IMG/VR virus record: IMGVR_UViG_3300002514_000012
Location: 1 to 49,399 of that record
Origin: a virus
Direction: 5' to 3' (one strand)
Length of the DNA stretch: 49,399 nt
Shown here: piece by piece, positions 46,355 through 49,399 of the stretch
Layout of the letters: each line of letters opens with the position of its first letter
Position numbering within the stretch: position 1 is the stretch's first letter
Position numbers and translations under genes: made by a program
The notes under the pieces: model-generated
Seen by the model: only the letters and a program-made list of their open reading frames with translations
Told to the model about the DNA's origin: nothing
The model's database searches: none

Positions 46355-48625
46355 CTATCCTAAATCTGCTGATTGATTAGTTACATTTAGTTCGAAGACC
46401 ACCATCTCAGCAGTTTTGGTTGGCTTCACTAATACCTTACACCACATCTCGTTACGATCAATTCTAACAGGGGTGTTAACTGTTTCGTCGCAGACAACTC
46501 TGAACTCTGTTATACCTCGCCGCTGTTTGATGTCATTAAGGAAGGGGTTGATAACATTTGAAATTCTTTCCCATGTAAATCCATCATTAGGCTCAAAGAT
46601 AAACTGACGGGTAGTTTCTAAGATCACCTTTCTAATGTAAATCATAAGTCTTCTAACATTGATTCTATCTAATGCGGTAGGCTTGCGTTGAGCAGTGCGC
46701 TGACCGAATATCATTATCCCTTGAGGAACAAAGTTTACAATAGGATTCAAAGCGTTACCTGCGGAATACATAGTATTTCTATCCCCTTGGTTCAATTTGA
46801 CTTCTACATTCTCTGCTCCCATGTTACCAATGAGTGCTCTCGCTTGACCAGCAGGGGCAAACCAAGGGTCTGCTACATCATCTGTATTACACATGCTCAT
46901 TACACCGTAAATAGCTGGGTCAAACCACCTGTTCTTACCATCAGCTACGCTGAAAGTTTGGACCCAAGGCCAATACATAGCAGCGTAGGAACTGTTAATG
47001 GAAGCTGTACGAGAGGTGGTTTGACCGTTAGTCCACTCGATAGCATTTTGAACAGTGCCTATAGCATAAGGTGGTGACACCACAGCAATAAAGTTCTGAG
47101 TATTTTCAGCTAAGGTAATAAGATTATTCTGTACTGATTGAATGTGAACTCCAGGCACTGCGGCTATAGAGATGTTTAAAGAATCATCATCTAAAGCTTG
47201 CATGCCCGTCTTGGGGTCAACTGAATTACTTCCGATTAAGGCTGTAGCCAAGGTGTCAGTATCTTGTGTATCACCAACTCCGTAAGCCAAACTATAAGTT
47301 CCTTCCACGGCTTTAGGGAATCTAGGTGCTAACCCAACATCAACTTTAGAATCTCCCAACAGATCATATGCAGTACTGTCAGAGTTACGAGCAAAATTTC
47401 CACCTTCCCCTGAGAGGAACCTAGGTGCGATACCACCAAAAGCGGAGCCTTCTGTACCTAAGTCTGTAGCTTTACGGATAAAGTTATTAAGAGCCGACAC
47501 ACCAAAAGTAACATTCGATGAAACCATGTTACCTTTAATGTAATCAGATTTAAGGTCTGTAGAACCTGTGTTAATTACATCCTCCCAGAAGGATCCCCCA
47601 GAGGCCACCAGACTTACAAGAAAAGTTTCCTCAGCTTGCCCATCACTATAAACTATTAGGTTTCCTAGTCCTTCCCCTCCTAAGGCTTCGTATTTCACAG
47701 AAACACCGCTAGTCCCTCCCGTAGGAGTTGCCCCTTCGTTATATCCATCACCAGCGTACACACTTTCTACTAAATAGTTAAGACCCGAAAGGTTATTTGC
47801 TTGCCCTGTGAAGTTCTTAAGCCCTGAAAGTTGCGTACCCCAAATTTTAATTGAAGAAGCGAAGCCTGGACTATTAATTCCGTCAGCAGGTCCAGCGAAC
47901 TTGGAGTTTTCTCCATACCCAGATAGGTTTCCAGACCCATCCAAGGGTCTAAGGACGGAAGCTCCCTGCCCTAAACCCCCATTAGAATCTAACGAGCTAA
48001 AGGCTTCTACTGTCATCCAAGCTCCTGATCCTGCCCATTTAGATGCTATAACACCGCTTAGTTGAGATCCTGACCAATCATCCTCACTAAAGAAACACCC
48101 TACAGCATCACTTTCACCTCCACCATGTAAAATAGTTTTAAGGGCTTTTGCTTGGGTTGAACCTGCGTCCCCAGAGGGTATAGTGTTCGTAGGGATACTA
48201 AAGGTTTTGCCTAACGGGTGAGTTTCAAAAGCGGAAGTTCCCGTACCGTTAGAGGCTTGAACTCTAAGGTAAAGAGCATTATTTAAACCAAAACCATTTG
48301 AGCTAACTGCTACAGCAGGACACCCCCCGAAGGGCACTGCCGCAGAAGCAGCAGAGGTGTCATTGGTAGCCGCACGAACAAAGTACATGCTGTTAGTTTG
48401 GTCTAGAATTTTTAACGCACCCTCTAAGCCTTGCCCATAAATATTTTCATGAGGTTCTCCGAAAATGGTTGCTAGTTGGTTTTGGCTTGTTATTAAAGTA
48501 GCTTTATTGGTAGGTCCTCGACTCGCAAAACCTACGATACCTACTACAGATGGGTTAATAGATGGACTATACTCGCTAATATCTTTTTCAACTGTATAGA
48601 CTCCTGGGCTCACATAATTAGGCAT
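46355..48625 (-). CDS. Contractile tail sheath protein (gp18-like)
   Basis: 756 residues. YVSPGVYTVEKDISEY at the N-terminus, VGIVGFASRGPTNKATLIT, and the C-terminal domain with MIFGQRTAQRKPTALDRINVRRLMIYI and VRIDRNEMWCKVLVKPTKTAEMVVFEL are the T4 gp18 pattern. Sheath subunits polymerise around the tube and contract on infection. It is slightly longer than gp18 (659), through Gly/Ser-rich surface insertions in the first 450 residues. AGGAG site upstream. Confidence 0.93.
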   Translation of the reverse strand: MPNYVSPGVYTVEKDISEYSPSINPSVVGIVGFASRGPTNKATLITSQNQLATIFGEPHENIYGQGLEGALKILDQTNSMYFVRAATNDTSAASAAVPFGGCPAVAVSSNGFGLNNALYLRVQASNGTGTSAFETHPLGKTFSIPTNTIPSGDAGSTQAKALKTILHGGGESDAVGCFFSEDDWSGSQLSGVIASKWAGSGAWMTVEAFSSLDSNGGLGQGASVLRPLDGSGNLSGYGENSKFAGPADGINSPGFASSIKIWGTQLSGLKNFTGQANNLSGLNYLVESVYAGDGYNEGATPTGGTSGVSVKYEALGGEGLGNLIVYSDGQAEETFLVSLVASGGSFWEDVINTGSTDLKSDYIKGNMVSSNVTFGVSALNNFIRKATDLGTEGSAFGGIAPRFLSGEGGNFARNSDSTAYDLLGDSKVDVGLAPRFPKAVEGTYSLAYGVGDTQDTDTLATALIGSNSVDPKTGMQALDDDSLNISIAAVPGVHIQSVQNNLITLAENTQNFIAVVSPPYAIGTVQNAIEWTNGQTTSRTASINSSYAAMYWPWVQTFSVADGKNRWFDPAIYGVMSMCNTDDVADPWFAPAGQARALIGNMGAENVEVKLNQGDRNTMYSAGNALNPIVNFVPQGIMIFGQRTAQRKPTALDRINVRRLMIYIRKVILETTRQFIFEPNDGFTWERISNVINPFLNDIKQRRGITEFRVVCDETVNTPVRIDRNEMWCKVLVKPTKTAEMVVFELNVTNQSADLG

Positions 48626-48635
48626 TTAAATACTC

Positions 48636-48812
48636 CTATGCATTTCGAAGAGAGAGTAATCTTCTATTAATCATTGTCATTATCTGTTCGCTAATGTAGC
48701 CTCCTGGTACGACTATGGATTTCTTGGGTGCTAACCACACGGATTTTGCACCAGAAGGTGTTCTTAAAAATACCTCAAAAGATTGTAGACTATCATTAGT
48801 GATGAGTTTCAT
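48636..48812 (-). CDS. Small protein before tail sheath (58 residues)
   Basis: MKLITNDSLQSFEVFLRTP at the start, LAPKKSIVVPGGYISEQIM and an Arg-rich end (NRRLLSLRNA). A GAAGGAGAA site precedes the ATG. It sits 10 bp before the tail sheath gene and is in the same operon. A conserved VPGGYIS-type loop and the size suggest a tail accessory or assembly protein; no function can be shown. Confidence 0.7.
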   Translation of the reverse strand: MKLITNDSLQSFEVFLRTPSGAKSVWLAPKKSIVVPGGYISEQIMTMINRRLLSLRNA

Positions 48813-48875
48813 GATTACTGTTCTCCTTCTATATTTACTACCTTCCCGCCTTAGTTTAGATAAAAAAATTCATAA

Positions 48876-49399
48876 TCAGGTAATTATACCAGTATCACTA
48901 TTTAATACAGTGATTTTCCCTGTAGATGTGACAAGAAATCTAGGACTTTTGATATAAGTTTCGATACGAATGTTGAATGATTTTTTAATAATTCTATCCT
49001 CTCTGTCAGATAGAACTACTTTAGAATCATCAGACTCTCTCTCTAAAAATGCAGGTGTACCCGACTCTAGAGGAGTATTAATAGAAAGGGTAGGGTTAAA
49101 CATAAGACGAACCTGCTCCGATAACTGATCTATGTGGGAAATGTATTTCGCCCAAAAATTTAGAGAATAAGTTAGCGTAACTGGTCGATCAGCAAATCTT
49201 AGAATTCTCACAGCCCTCTGCTTTTTTTCATCCCATCCAGTCTCATGCATAAGCATTGAGTGTATGCGTCTTCTATTTTCAGCTTCCTGTATAGCTATTT
49301 GAGCTACGCTACATGTAGGAAGAATGATATTAGTAGTCTGTGTCATCTTAGCAATAGCTCTTTCTGGGCGAGCATGAATACACTTTACATTTATCAACT
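48876..49399 (-). CDS. Tail terminator/sheath stabiliser gp15-like (5' end outside window)
   Basis: At least 174 codons are present and the frame is still open at the right edge, so the Met near the edge is probably internal. An INVKCIHARPERAIAKM block, ILPTCSVAQIAIQEAENRRR and RPVTLTYSLNFWAKYISHIDQLSEQVRLMFNP parallel T4 gp15 (its RVPITYAS... ILP... and ELSIFTRYEDDMFQIVEQILPYFQP segments), the protein that caps the tail and joins head and tail. The similarity is partial, so the name is tentative. Confidence 0.7.
   Translation of the reverse strand, partial: LINVKCIHARPERAIAKMTQTTNIILPTCSVAQIAIQEAENRRRIHSMLMHETGWDEKKQRAVRILRFADRPVTLTYSLNFWAKYISHIDQLSEQVRLMFNPTLSINTPLESGTPAFLERESDDSKVVLSDREDRIIKKSFNIRIETYIKSPRFLVTSTGKITVLNSDTGIIT

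Noticed and set aside
1-49399. CRISPR array, insertion sequence, transposase or integrase
   Set aside because: No regularly spaced repeats, terminal inverted repeats with a transposase, or integrase-like protein were seen on either strand.

Overview
The window is part of the genome of a lytic-type tailed bacteriophage with a contractile tail (myovirus morphology) and T4-like parts. The evidence is a T4 gp18-type tail sheath, a gp19-type tail tube and a gp15-like tail-completion protein, next to a T4-style replication and recombination set: RecA/UvsX, a gp32-like ssDNA-binding protein, a DnaB-type helicase, a gp46/gp47-like nuclease pair and a gp55-like short sigma factor. It departs from T4 in using a family A (Pol I-type) DNA polymerase and a class II (B12-dependent) ribonucleotide reductase. 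The DNA is AT-rich. Genes are packed with ATGA, GTGA and TAATG overlaps. All but three run on the minus strand, so transcription mostly goes from high to low coordinates. The host cannot be named from the sequence. Two lipobox-bearing proteins indicate a bacterial host.

Layout by coordinate. 1-3.6 kb: small genes plus nucleotide and sugar-nucleotide enzymes (Nmad1-like, DUF4406, dCMP deaminase, GDP-mannose dehydratase-like, nuclease). 3.6-5.1 kb: a small basic protein on the plus strand, three tRNA genes (Arg-TCT, Leu-TAA, Ile-TAT), a zinc-finger-like lipoprotein, a cupin and a strong terminator. 5.1-9 kb: basic proteins, a ClpB-D2-like AAA+ ATPase, several small unknowns including two very short genes, and a DUF932 protein. 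9-10.4 kb: recA and a second deaminase. 10.4-30.2 kb: 24 tightly overlapping genes for nucleotide-sugar synthesis and glycosyl transfer. 30.2-41.6 kb: lipoprotein, ssDNA-binding protein, metallopeptidase, helicase, ribonucleotide reductase, Rad50/Mre11-like pair, and a DNA polymerase split into three genes. 41.6-43.1 kb: sigma-like protein, thioredoxin-like protein, resolvase-like nuclease. 43.1-49.4 kb: an 868-residue protein and tail genes.

The sugar island is the most unusual region. It holds several NAD-dependent epimerase/dehydratase-fold proteins, a ColD/RfbH-type 3-dehydratase with His in place of the PLP lysine, a minimal two-gene thiamine-diphosphate enzyme, a GDP-fucose synthase-like enzyme, a WecB-type epimerase, a GT11 fucosyltransferase, other glycosyltransferases and methyltransferases. 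No flippase or polymerase with many membrane segments is present. It therefore looks like a pathway for making and attaching a short, elaborate glycan in the cytoplasm, with phage virion protein, phage DNA or a host surface precursor as possible targets.

Two other features stand out. The family A polymerase is divided into an iron-sulfur UDG-like domain with exonuclease motifs I and II, a small piece with exonuclease motif III, and the polymerase domain. A TATAATA motif recurs 4-5 bases upstream of the start codons of genes that begin transcription units, suggesting -10-only promoters giving leaderless or nearly leaderless mRNAs, possibly read by the phage's own sigma factor.
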